Shown piece by piece: positions 1-4,793 of a stretch of DNA of 5,572 nucleotides; the first letter of the stretch is position 1; each line of letters begins with the position of its first letter. The translations under genes and the position numbers were made by a program. A model generated the notes under the pieces. That model made no database searches and was not told where the DNA came from. It saw only the letters and a list, made by a program, of their open reading frames with translations. The DNA is from Prevotellaceae bacterium (lineage in GTDB: Bacteria > Bacteroidota > Bacteroidia > Bacteroidales > Bacteroidaceae). Location: positions 1-5,572 of the forward strand of contig JAUNQM010000169.1 in assembly GCA_030536165.1 (NCBI GenBank). Direction: 5' to 3'.

Positions 1-446
1 GGCCCGACGCTGATGAGCACGTCCCAAAGGAAACTGCCTTTTTTATTCTCGTAGTTTATCTTACCGTTGAACTTGCCTTTCTCGGTCTGGGCATTGAGAA
101 ACGACTCAACTTTCTCGGCACTTCCAAACTCAACAGTGACGAATGGGTCAGGCCCGACTTGCTTGGCACTCTGCTTGAAAATGTCGCGCACATGTTCTGC
201 CTTGACATACATTCGCAGTGTCTTCTCGTCGTTGTTGATGACAACCTTATTGGCATAGCCTTTCGTCACGAATGTCTTGAAATCAGAGTAATCGGCTGAT
301 TTCTGCATACCCGTGGCGGAGTCTTGCGAATTTGTTGCCCAGAGGAAGATAAGTATTACTACTATTATGCCGTAAATCCAATTGAGATTGAACTTTGGCA
401 TATTGTTCTTGTTGTCGTTAGGATTATTGTTCTTTTGTTCATCCAT
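1..446 (-). CDS. ftsH: ATP-dependent zinc metalloprotease FtsH, N-terminal part (runs off the window)
   Basis: FtsH is a membrane-anchored hexameric AAA+ protease that degrades misfolded membrane proteins and selected cytosolic regulators. Only the first 148 codons are here; the AAA+ and zinc-protease domains lie beyond position 1. Seen: an ATG start at 446, a short Asn/Lys-rich cytoplasmic tail (residues 1-20) with the Bacteroidota-type PKFNLNWIYG segment at about 17-26, and a first transmembrane helix at about 22-37. A soluble, probably periplasmic FtsH_ext-like domain follows at about 45-140. The visible part ends in FLWDVLISVG, where the second transmembrane helix should begin. No Shine-Dalgarno sequence precedes the ATG. 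The gene lies 108 bp after rsfS on the same strand with no clear promoter of its own, so co-transcription with rsfS is likely. The assignment rests on N-terminal resemblance and synteny; the catalytic HExxH cannot be checked here. Confidence 0.88.
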   Translation of the reverse strand, partial: MDEQKNNNPNDNKNNMPKFNLNWIYGIIVVILIFLWATNSQDSATGMQKSADYSDFKTFVTKGYANKVVINNDEKTLRMYVKAEHVRDIFKQSAKQVGPDPFVTVEFGSAEKVESFLNAQTEKGKFNGKINYENKKGSFLWDVLISVG

Positions 447-498
447 ATTCTGGGTTCAGGATTTTTACGTTATTAATATATGAATTAGTCATTTTGCC

Positions 499-534
499 GT
501 TTGGACTTCCAAACAACTAAACGACTAAACAACT
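499..534. repeat. Short palindrome joined to three tandem 8-bp repeats, upstream of ftsH
   Basis: Positions 499-514 form a 7-bp inverted repeat with a 2-nt centre (GTTTGGA-CT-TCCAAAC). Directly overlapping it, 511-534 is three exact-length tandem copies of AAACRACT (AAACAACT, AAACGACT, AAACAACT). The block lies in the 108-bp gap between rsfS and ftsH, about 53-88 nt ahead of the ftsH start, and would be in the ftsH leader if the two genes are co-transcribed. There is no T-tract beside it, so it is not a standard terminator. Function unknown. Confidence 0.7.
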
Positions 535-554
535 TACCCTCGAAAAAATGTATA

Positions 555-908
555 TTATTCCACATCAGGAATTCTTTTCAGCTTTGCGTCTTCCCATAGG
601 TGCTCGAGGTCATAATATTCGCGCACATCAGGTAGGAAGATATGAACCATGACGTCAGTATAGTCCATTGCCACCCACTGGCAACTCTCAAGACCTATGA
701 CATGTGTAGGTTTCTCGCCAGCCTTGAGTGCAAACTCGCTGATAGAGTCAGTGATAGCTTCGACCTGTGAAGGCGAACCACCTTGCGCTATGATAAAGTA
801 GTTGCAAATAGAGCCTTCAATCTTACGCAAATCAACAACTACGATGTTAGAACCTTTTTTCTCTTGAATACCTTCTGTGATAACTGTTACTAAACTTTTC
901 TTTCCCAC
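555..908 (-). CDS. rsfS: Ribosome silencing factor RsfS (Iojap/RsfA family)
   Basis: RsfS binds ribosomal protein uL14 on the large subunit and blocks subunit joining, lowering translation when nutrients are scarce. The 117-aa length is typical. Family signatures seen: a VVVDLRKIEGSICNYFIIAQG-like core at residues 23-43 followed by SPSQVEAI (45-52), the WVAMDYTDVMVHIF block at 78-91, and REYYDLEHLWEDA at 96-108. The start is GTG at 908. No in-frame ATG lies upstream, and the promoter at 937-967 places the transcript start near 930, so a longer protein is unlikely. The 5' leader would be only about 20-25 nt and has no Shine-Dalgarno sequence. The next gene on the strand is ftsH, a pairing I recall as common in Bacteroidota, which suggests a small translation and protein-quality-control operon. 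Family assignment is firm; the exact start is slightly less so. Confidence 0.95.
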   Translation of the reverse strand: MGKKSLVTVITEGIQEKKGSNIVVVDLRKIEGSICNYFIIAQGGSPSQVEAITDSISEFALKAGEKPTHVIGLESCQWVAMDYTDVMVHIFLPDVREYYDLEHLWEDAKLKRIPDVE

Positions 909-936
909 TATTCTATAATATCTTTGTTTGAGACGA

Positions 937-967
937 CAAAGTTAGTGTAAATCGGAGACAATACAAA
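937..967 (-). promoter_or_regulatory. Bacteroidota-type promoter of rsfS (-ftsH)
   Basis: On the minus strand TTTG (967-964) is followed after exactly 19 nt by TAACTTTG (944-937), a full match to the Bacteroidota primary-sigma consensus TTTG-N19-21-TAnnTTTG. Transcription would start around 930-932, giving a leader of about 20-25 nt before the GTG of rsfS. The upstream side is very A/T-rich (965-995), which could act like an UP element. Confidence 0.8.
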
Positions 968-1092
968 ATAAAAAGCAAAGATTTTTATTTTTATTGTTAA
1001 GATGCTGCCAAACTTGCGCAAAGCGAAAGACAAAATAAAGCATGAAGTTTTTTCTATCGCTACTATAAACTCCATAACCTCTATACCTTAAT

Positions 1093-1131
1093 ATATTATA
1101 TGCGCGTATGCGTGAACACGTAATATAATAT
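1093..1131. repeat. Interrupted palindrome with a GC-containing core
   Basis: ATATTATAT at 1093-1101 pairs perfectly with ATATAATAT at 1123-1131. Inside, TGCGTG (1109-1114) pairs with CACGTA (1117-1122) around an AA loop, using one G-T pair. The right arm is continuous, while the left arm carries a 7-nt bulge (1102-1108, GCGCGTA). In total there are 15 pairs over 39 nt. It lies about 90 nt past the TPR stop codon and about 125 nt upstream of the rsfS promoter, with no T-tract on either side. It could be an RNA hairpin, a protein-binding site or a chance AT-rich structure. Confidence 0.6.
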
Positions 1132-1164
1132 GAAATGTCGAGGCATTCAATTATTCATTACAAG

Positions 1165-1193
1165 AGCCTTTCGCACATGATGTGTGAAGGGCT
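1165..1193 (-). terminator. Hairpin after the TPR gene, possible transcript 3' end
   Basis: AGCCTTTCGCACAT (1165-1178) pairs along its whole length with ATGTGTGAAGGGCT (1180-1193), including two G-T pairs, around a minimal loop. It starts 30 nt downstream of the TPR stop codon (minus strand). Only a weak pyrimidine stretch (CTCTTGT) follows on the minus strand and there is no U-run, so intrinsic termination is doubtful. RNA 3'-end protection or factor-assisted termination are alternatives. Confidence 0.4.
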
Positions 1194-1222
1194 GGAATTA
1201 GTGTCGCATAGGTAATTAGAAC

Positions 1223-2791
1223 TTACTTTCTGTATTTCTTTATCACGCTGTACGCACGGAAAAGTCCGCGCTCGCCGGCGATGCTGAGGTCGCGGATGCC
1301 CTCGTCTGTGCGTCCGTCGAATATCTTCGTGAGCCCTCGATTATAATATGCATCGGCAAGACCTTCGTCAAGCAACAAGGCTTCGTTGTATTGTTCGATT
1401 GCCTGTTGGTATTCTTTTGCGGCTGAAAGTGCGTTGGCGCGGTTATAGCAAAGTATTGCTTTGTCCCATGTGTGAAGCGTGCTTTCTGGCTGTGAGAGCA
1501 GTGTGGAGTCGATTTTTGCGTCTGGCCTAAGGTCGATATCTGCTTGAATGTTCTGCACTTTACCGCGATATTCGCTCTCATATTGCAGAACTGTGGACTT
1601 TTCATCGTCGGCAACTATCAGTTCGTTGTATCGCTCAAGGTCCTCATCGCTGTACATTCGTGTAGGTCGTGCAACCTTTCTGCGTTGGTGTTTGATGCCG
1701 AGGTGACGTTCTTGCTGTGACTTCATGAGCGTGAACTCGTCCATTTCAGCTTTGGCAATATCACCCAATCTGCGGTAGCACTGGGCACGATTGTAGAGCC
1801 CCATGTAGAAGTCTGGGTAGCGACTTATCACCTTCGAGTAGTCGCGTATTGCACCACGCATGTCGCCAGTGTTTTGCAGAAGCGTGGCACGATTTATCAA
1901 TGCCTGGAGGTTGTCTGGCTCAAGTTTCAGCACATAATCGAAGTCGAGGATGGCATTGTTGTCGTCGCCCACTTGTGCTCGTAGCAGTCCGCGGTTGTAA
2001 TGAGCAAAGAAACTGTTAGGATCGAGGCTCAATGCAACGTCGTAGTCTTCAAGGCAGCCGCGCAGTTTGTTCATCTTGTATCTGACCATTGCACGGTTCA
2101 GGTACAGTGGCACATACTTAGGAATATAGTGAATGGCTTTGTTGAGCTGCTCTTCAGCGTCTTTCCATTGTTCGTGCGAAATGCTTATCTGGGCACGTGA
2201 AGCCCATGCAGGTCCGTTGAATTCGTCGAGTTCGAGGCTCTTGTCCAACGCCTCTGCACCACGCACCGTGTCCTTCTTGAGCATGCATATTTCAGCTTTT
2301 ATGGCATAGTAGCGAGCATTGTCTTTCCATTTAGAAATCAATGTATCTACCTCACGTTCTGCTTGGTCGTAGTCTTTCTGCTCTATGCGGCAGAGCATTC
2401 TGTTGTGCAGCACCGACTGGTTTTCGGGATTGAACGTGAGTGCTTTCTCATAGTCCGTCACGGCTTCTTCGTATCGCTTTTGCTGTATTTTGCAAAGCCC
2501 ACGCAGTTCGTAGATGTTCTCAATAAAAGGATTGAGCTTTATGGCTTGGTCGCAATCGGCTTCAGCGCCGGCATAGTCGTCGAGGTTGTACTTCGCCAGA
2601 CCTCTGTAGAACCACGGTTCGTAGAGGTAAGGCTTGGCTGAAATAATCTGGTTGAAGTAGCGTATAGCAAGCACATAGTCTTCATAGTTGAGTGCAACGC
2701 GACCTACAACCATCACCTTTTCGGTGTTGATTTGCGCCGTGGCGACGCATATATGTGCGAGCACAACTATGAAGACTATGAGACGTTTCAC
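1223..2791 (-). CDS. Exported tetratricopeptide-repeat (TPR) protein, about 12 repeats
   Basis: This is a 522-aa repeat protein, probably a periplasmic or envelope-associated scaffold for protein-protein contacts; its partners are unknown. Residues 1-19 form a Sec-type signal peptide (KR, hydrophobic core, then ATA before Q20, suiting signal peptidase I; there is no lipobox Cys). Ten TPRs follow with exact 34-residue spacing from about 24 to 363. Helix A often reads xxYxNRAxxxxxxGD and helix B AIxDYxxALxLxP. An 82-residue charged, non-TPR linker (364-445) separates them from two more TPRs (446-479 and 480-513) and a basic tail ending KKYRK. The start is GTG at 2791; it is the only start that gives a signal peptide, as no in-frame ATG or TTG lies between it and the def stop. 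It follows def by 24 nt on the same strand, so it is likely the last gene of the SPOR-ruvX-def-TPR unit. No enzymatic domain is visible. Confidence 0.88.
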   Translation of the reverse strand: MKRLIVFIVVLAHICVATAQINTEKVMVVGRVALNYEDYVLAIRYFNQIISAKPYLYEPWFYRGLAKYNLDDYAGAEADCDQAIKLNPFIENIYELRGLCKIQQKRYEEAVTDYEKALTFNPENQSVLHNRMLCRIEQKDYDQAEREVDTLISKWKDNARYYAIKAEICMLKKDTVRGAEALDKSLELDEFNGPAWASRAQISISHEQWKDAEEQLNKAIHYIPKYVPLYLNRAMVRYKMNKLRGCLEDYDVALSLDPNSFFAHYNRGLLRAQVGDDNNAILDFDYVLKLEPDNLQALINRATLLQNTGDMRGAIRDYSKVISRYPDFYMGLYNRAQCYRRLGDIAKAEMDEFTLMKSQQERHLGIKHQRRKVARPTRMYSDEDLERYNELIVADDEKSTVLQYESEYRGKVQNIQADIDLRPDAKIDSTLLSQPESTLHTWDKAILCYNRANALSAAKEYQQAIEQYNEALLLDEGLADAYYNRGLTKIFDGRTDEGIRDLSIAGERGLFRAYSVIKKYRK

Positions 2792-2815
2792 AGCTAAAGA
2801 AACTTTTTCTGTGTG

Positions 2816-3373
2816 TTATTTTCTTGCGACCTTACACTTGTAATTGCAGCTGACTTGTCCGCGCAGTAATCGGTTGAGCTTTGGCTTTATCAGTTGCTTG
2901 CGCAAAGGAGTGATGTGGTCAATGTAGAGTTTTCCCTCCAGATGGTCGAACTCATGCTGCATGACGCGTGCAAGATAGCCTCCTACCCACTCGTCGTGTG
3001 GATTAAGGTCTTCATCAATATACTGTACGCGAATCTTTGTCGGGCGCACGACTTTCTCGCTTAGGCCAGGCAAACTTAGGCATCCTTCATCTGATGAATC
3101 CTTCTCGTCGCCGAACTCTACAATGTGGGCATTGATAAAGGCATGACGGTAACCGGTATATTCTGGATAGTCCTCAGCAAGAACATTGAGGTCGATGACT
3201 ACGACTCTCGACTGGCGTCCTACTTGCGGACCTGCAAGACCTACACCGCCAGACTTGTCTAAAGTCTCGTACATGTCATCAATCAATTGTTTAATTTCTG
3301 GATCGTCTGCCTTCACATCCTCGGCAACTTTCCTCAGCACTGGCATGCCGTATATATATATAGGTAATATCAT
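2816..3373 (-). CDS. def: Peptide deformylase
   Basis: Peptide deformylase removes the formyl group from the N-terminal Met of new proteins, using a metal ion (usually Fe2+) in the cytoplasm near the ribosome exit. All three motifs are visible (185-aa numbering): motif I GVGLAGPQ at 43-50, motif II EGCLS at 96-100 with metal ligand Cys98, and motif III HEFDH at 140-144 with ligands His140 and His144 and catalytic Glu141. The ATG at 3373 (MILPIYIYG) was chosen because related Bacteroidota proteins begin this way; a TTG 21 nt upstream (3394) would add seven residues without support. Motif I has Gly48 where the second Ala of the usual GxGxAAxQ is expected. A (TA)6 run at 3351-3362 covers codons 4-8. 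The C-terminus is somewhat extended and basic. It lies 64 nt after ruvX and 24 nt before the TPR gene, consistent with one operon. Confidence 0.96.
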   Translation of the reverse strand: MILPIYIYGMPVLRKVAEDVKADDPEIKQLIDDMYETLDKSGGVGLAGPQVGRQSRVVVIDLNVLAEDYPEYTGYRHAFINAHIVEFGDEKDSSDEGCLSLPGLSEKVVRPTKIRVQYIDEDLNPHDEWVGGYLARVMQHEFDHLEGKLYIDHITPLRKQLIKPKLNRLLRGQVSCNYKCKVARK

Positions 3374-3409
3374 AGTCTGTATTATCTTCTCCAAATGACT
3401 TGTTGGGCT

Positions 3410-3434
3410 AATTGTGCATTGTCAATTATGCATT
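3410..3434. repeat. Two near-identical 11-bp direct repeats between ruvX and def
   Basis: AATTGTGCATT (3410-3420) and AATTATGCATT (3424-3434) differ at one base and are separated by GTC (14-bp period). A related sequence occurs at 1144-1159, where GCATTCAATTATTCATT-like bases align with 3416-3434 after a 2-nt gap. Short repeats of this flavour recur, from memory, in intergenic regions of Prevotella and Bacteroides. It lies directly after the ruvX stop codon; role unknown. Confidence 0.55.
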
Positions 3435-3437
3435 GGA

Positions 3438-3854
3438 CTACATCTGCCTGCTCCTCATATAATCTTCGAGGATTATTGTTGCGGAGATTTCATCGACCAA
3501 TGCTTTGTTCTGGCGTGCCTTCTTGTGAAGTCCACCGTCAATCATCGCACGGTGGGCAAGAACCGAAGTGAATCTTTCGTCGAAATATTCTACAGGAACC
3601 TGTGGCATATTCTTCTTCCATCTGTTCACGAACTCAACAATCCGAGCCTTGTTTTCGCTTGGAGTGCCGTCAGACTGCTTTGGGTCGCCAATGACGATGA
3701 GTTCTACATCCTCTTTCTCGATGTAATTCTTCAGGAAGTCGAATAGCTCAAAAGTAGAAACAGTTGCCAATCCTCCGGCGATAATCTTCAGAGGATCGGT
3801 AACTGCTAAACCTGTACGCTTCTTTCCGTAATCGATAGAAAGAATTCTTCCCAA
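3438..3854 (-). CDS. ruvX: RuvX/YqgF family RNase H-like nuclease (putative pre-16S rRNA nuclease)
   Basis: Members of this family have an RNase H-like fold and are linked to 16S rRNA 5'-end maturation and, historically, to Holliday-junction resolution. The 138-aa length is standard. Visible motifs: IDYGKKRTGLAVTDP at 7-21 with catalytic Asp8, LIVIGDPKQSDG at 52-63, YFDERFTS at 90-97 (acidic Asp92/Glu93), and DEISATIILEDYM at 121-133 with the third acidic residue Asp121. The start is TTG at 3854: MGRILSIDYG is the conserved family N-terminus, and an in-frame stop lies upstream before any ATG. Only 7 nt separate it from the stop codon of the SPOR lipoprotein gene, and no Shine-Dalgarno sequence is present, so translation may be coupled to that gene. 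The second motif reads IGDP rather than the more usual GLP, a small variation. Functional assignment within the family is by homology only. Confidence 0.95.
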   Translation of the reverse strand: MGRILSIDYGKKRTGLAVTDPLKIIAGGLATVSTFELFDFLKNYIEKEDVELIVIGDPKQSDGTPSENKARIVEFVNRWKKNMPQVPVEYFDERFTSVLAHRAMIDGGLHKKARQNKALVDEISATIILEDYMRSRQM

Positions 3855-3861
3855 GCCTAAT

Positions 3862-4353
3862 TTATTTTACGTTATAGAGCAACCATGCATCTGGATAGTA
3901 AGCACGAAGCTTGTCGCGGCTTGATACAGCATCCATCTTGTTGCCGAATGTTGAAGCGATTACGCGGTAAAGGTTGCGGTCAGAGTTGTAAGCCAACTGT
4001 GCTGCATAACCCTGTGAACGAAGTTGGTTAACGAGTCCTTCAGCATTAGCCTTCAAACCGAATGAACCTACTACAACGCTGAATGCCTGAAGGCCAGAGC
4101 CGTTGAGTACTGAAAGAGACTCCTGGCGTACGTTTACGTTATCGCCATTGTCGTAAGTAGTTGTGTTTGCTGGAGCTACCTGAGTCTGAACTGGAGCTAC
4201 TACAGTTGTTGTTGGTTCTGCTTCCTGGACCAGTGTTGTCTCCTGTGCCTTAGCTTTTTCGTAAGCCTTCTTGTAAGCGCTTTCACTTGATTTGCAGCTT
4301 GTGAAACTGAGTGCGATGCAAAGACCTGCACACAAAACGATGTACTTCTTCAT
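3862..4353 (-). CDS. SPOR-domain lipoprotein
   Basis: SPOR domains bind glycan strands stripped of stem peptides and often target proteins to the division septum or to sites of wall remodelling. This 163-aa protein has a lipoprotein signal peptide (MKKYIVL..., lipobox SFTSC, lipidated Cys20). A Lys/Glu-rich segment (21-45) comes next, then a Thr/Val/Pro/Gln low-complexity linker (about 46-75). A SPOR domain fills about 87-162, showing its two half-repeats (FSVVVGSFGLKANAEGL at 91-107 and YRVIASTFGNKMDAV at 129-143). Residues after Cys20 (KSSES) lack the strongly acidic run of Bacteroidota surface-export signals, so a periplasm-facing position is inferred. The ATG at 4353 is clear. It is the first gene of the minus-strand unit, 7 nt ahead of ruvX. 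Its codons (GGT, CGT, GTT, GCT, AAC) look more biased than those of the TPR gene, hinting at higher expression. No catalytic domain is present. Confidence 0.92.
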   Translation of the reverse strand: MKKYIVLCAGLCIALSFTSCKSSESAYKKAYEKAKAQETTLVQEAEPTTTVVAPVQTQVAPANTTTYDNGDNVNVRQESLSVLNGSGLQAFSVVVGSFGLKANAEGLVNQLRSQGYAAQLAYNSDRNLYRVIASTFGNKMDAVSSRDKLRAYYPDAWLLYNVK

Positions 4354-4401
4354 TTTTTCTTTAGTTTTATTTGATTATTACTATTATTACATTCTACGGT
4401 G

Positions 4402-4433
4402 CGAAGTTAAGAAAAAACATCGAGATAAAAGAA
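4402..4433 (-). promoter_or_regulatory. Weak candidate promoter for the SPOR-ruvX-def-TPR unit
   Basis: On the minus strand TAACTTCG (4409-4402) matches seven of eight positions of the -7 consensus TAnnTTTG and resembles the rsfS element TAACTTTG. At the right distance upstream there is only TTCT (4433-4430, 20-nt spacer) in place of TTTG. Transcription would begin near 4396, giving a leader of about 43 nt ahead of the ATG at 4353. Proposed because the unit needs a promoter in this divergent gap and nothing better is visible. Confidence 0.35.
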
Positions 4434-4493
4434 TATTTTACACATAAAGTTTGTTAAATCGGATAATTTTTTTTGTATTAAAACTTTTTTCAC

Positions 4494-4551
4494 ATTAAAT
4501 GTTTGATTCTTTCGCAAACTTTTCTTACTTTTGCCGCGTTGAACATTTAAT
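4494..4551. repeat. 10-bp inverted repeat framing the trio promoter
   Basis: ATTAAATGTT (4494-4503) is the exact reverse complement of AACATTTAAT (4542-4551), 38 nt apart. The left arm overlaps the -33 TTTG (4502-4505) and the right arm lies in the expected 5' leader just past the start of transcription. This placement would suit a dimeric or looping repressor, but AT-rich arms of this size can arise by chance. Confidence 0.5.
4502..4533 (+). promoter_or_regulatory. Bacteroidota-type promoter of the ytxH-like trio
   Basis: TTTG (4502-4505) is followed after 20 nt by TACTTTTG (4526-4533), a full match to TTTG-N19-21-TAnnTTTG. Transcription should start near 4539, leaving about 25 nt of A/T-rich leader before the ATG at 4564, much like the rsfS promoter. 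The element excludes translation from any start well upstream of 4540. Confidence 0.82.
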
Positions 4552-4563
4552 TTGAATAATAAC

Positions 4564-4779
4564 ATGAAAGGTTTTGGTTATCTCGCAGCATTTCTCGGCG
4601 GAGCTGTCGCTGGAGCTGCAATAGGATTGCTCGTTGCGCCTGAAAAGGGTGCTGACACAAGAGTGAAAGTGGGGAGCGCTATCGATGAGTTTATGAAGAA
4701 ACACAACATCAAGCTCACTCACAAAGAGATGGAAGACTTGGTTGATGACGTGAAGGAAGCTGTAGAAGACGACTTCTAA
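4564..4779 (+). CDS. YtxH-domain small membrane protein
   Basis: This is a 71-aa protein of the YtxH family, members of which are small membrane-anchored proteins of largely unknown function, some stress-linked. Residues 4-25 are a single membrane segment rich in Gly and Ala with a glycine-zipper spacing (Gly13, Gly17, Gly21), suggesting helix packing or oligomerisation. It is followed at once by the family signature LLVAPEKGADTR (22-33). The rest (34-71) is a charged, probably helical tail ending in an acidic stretch (VEDDF). The ATG at 4564 is preferred; an in-frame TTG at 4552 would add four residues but lies too close to the predicted transcript start. It is the first gene of a three-gene unit, with 14 nt to the next start. 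Family assignment is good; function and orientation are not known. Confidence 0.88.
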   Translation: MKGFGYLAAFLGGAVAGAAIGLLVAPEKGADTRVKVGSAIDEFMKKHNIKLTHKEMEDLVDDVKEAVEDDF

Positions 4780-4793
4780 ACCGTTGCCTTACA

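Larger units (their letters stand above)
909..1222. other. 314-bp gene-free region between the TPR gene and rsfS
   Basis: No convincing coding sequence is present; the longest small ORF noticed is 29 codons (1002-1091, plus strand) without a promoter. From low to high coordinate the region holds: the rsfS promoter (937-967); a perfect 10-bp AT-only inverted repeat (965-974 and 982-991, 7-nt loop); a TTGCGCAA palindrome (1014-1021); an unremarkable stretch; the interrupted palindrome 1093-1131; a short element resembling one upstream of def (1144-1159); and a hairpin 30 nt beyond the TPR stop codon (1165-1193). Since both flanking genes run on the minus strand, it combines a 3' end and a promoter region. 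Confidence 0.75.

Noticed and set aside
511..534. Possible CRISPR-like array
   Set aside because: Units are 8 bp and directly tandem with no spacers and no cas genes; this is a simple short tandem repeat.
1002..1091. 29-codon plus-strand ORF (starts MLPNLRKAKDK) in the gap before rsfS
   Set aside because: No promoter, no ribosome-entry context and a length easily reached by chance; kept only as part of the gap description.
1165..1193. Confident intrinsic terminator
   Set aside because: The stem is strong but the minus-strand U-tract is missing, so it is listed only as a possible 3' end.
1243..1614. 123-aa minus-strand open frame inside the TPR gene
   Set aside because: It is an alternative frame of the TPR coding sequence, with low-complexity, family-less composition; the TPR frame explains the DNA fully.
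2363..2641. 92-aa plus-strand open frame with hydrophobic stretches, antisense to the TPR gene
   Set aside because: It has no promoter or plausible domain, and the hydrophobicity is what antisense reading of charged TPR codons tends to produce.
3374..3394. TTG start adding seven residues to deformylase
   Set aside because: Family members begin at MILPIYxYG, matching the ATG at 3373; the extra residues have no support.
3414..3746. 110-aa plus-strand open frame antisense to ruvX
   Set aside because: The opposite strand encodes a clear RuvX with all its motifs; this is a shadow frame.
4552..4563. TTG start adding four residues (MNNN) to the YtxH protein
   Set aside because: It would leave almost no leader after the predicted transcript start, and the family usually begins at MKG.
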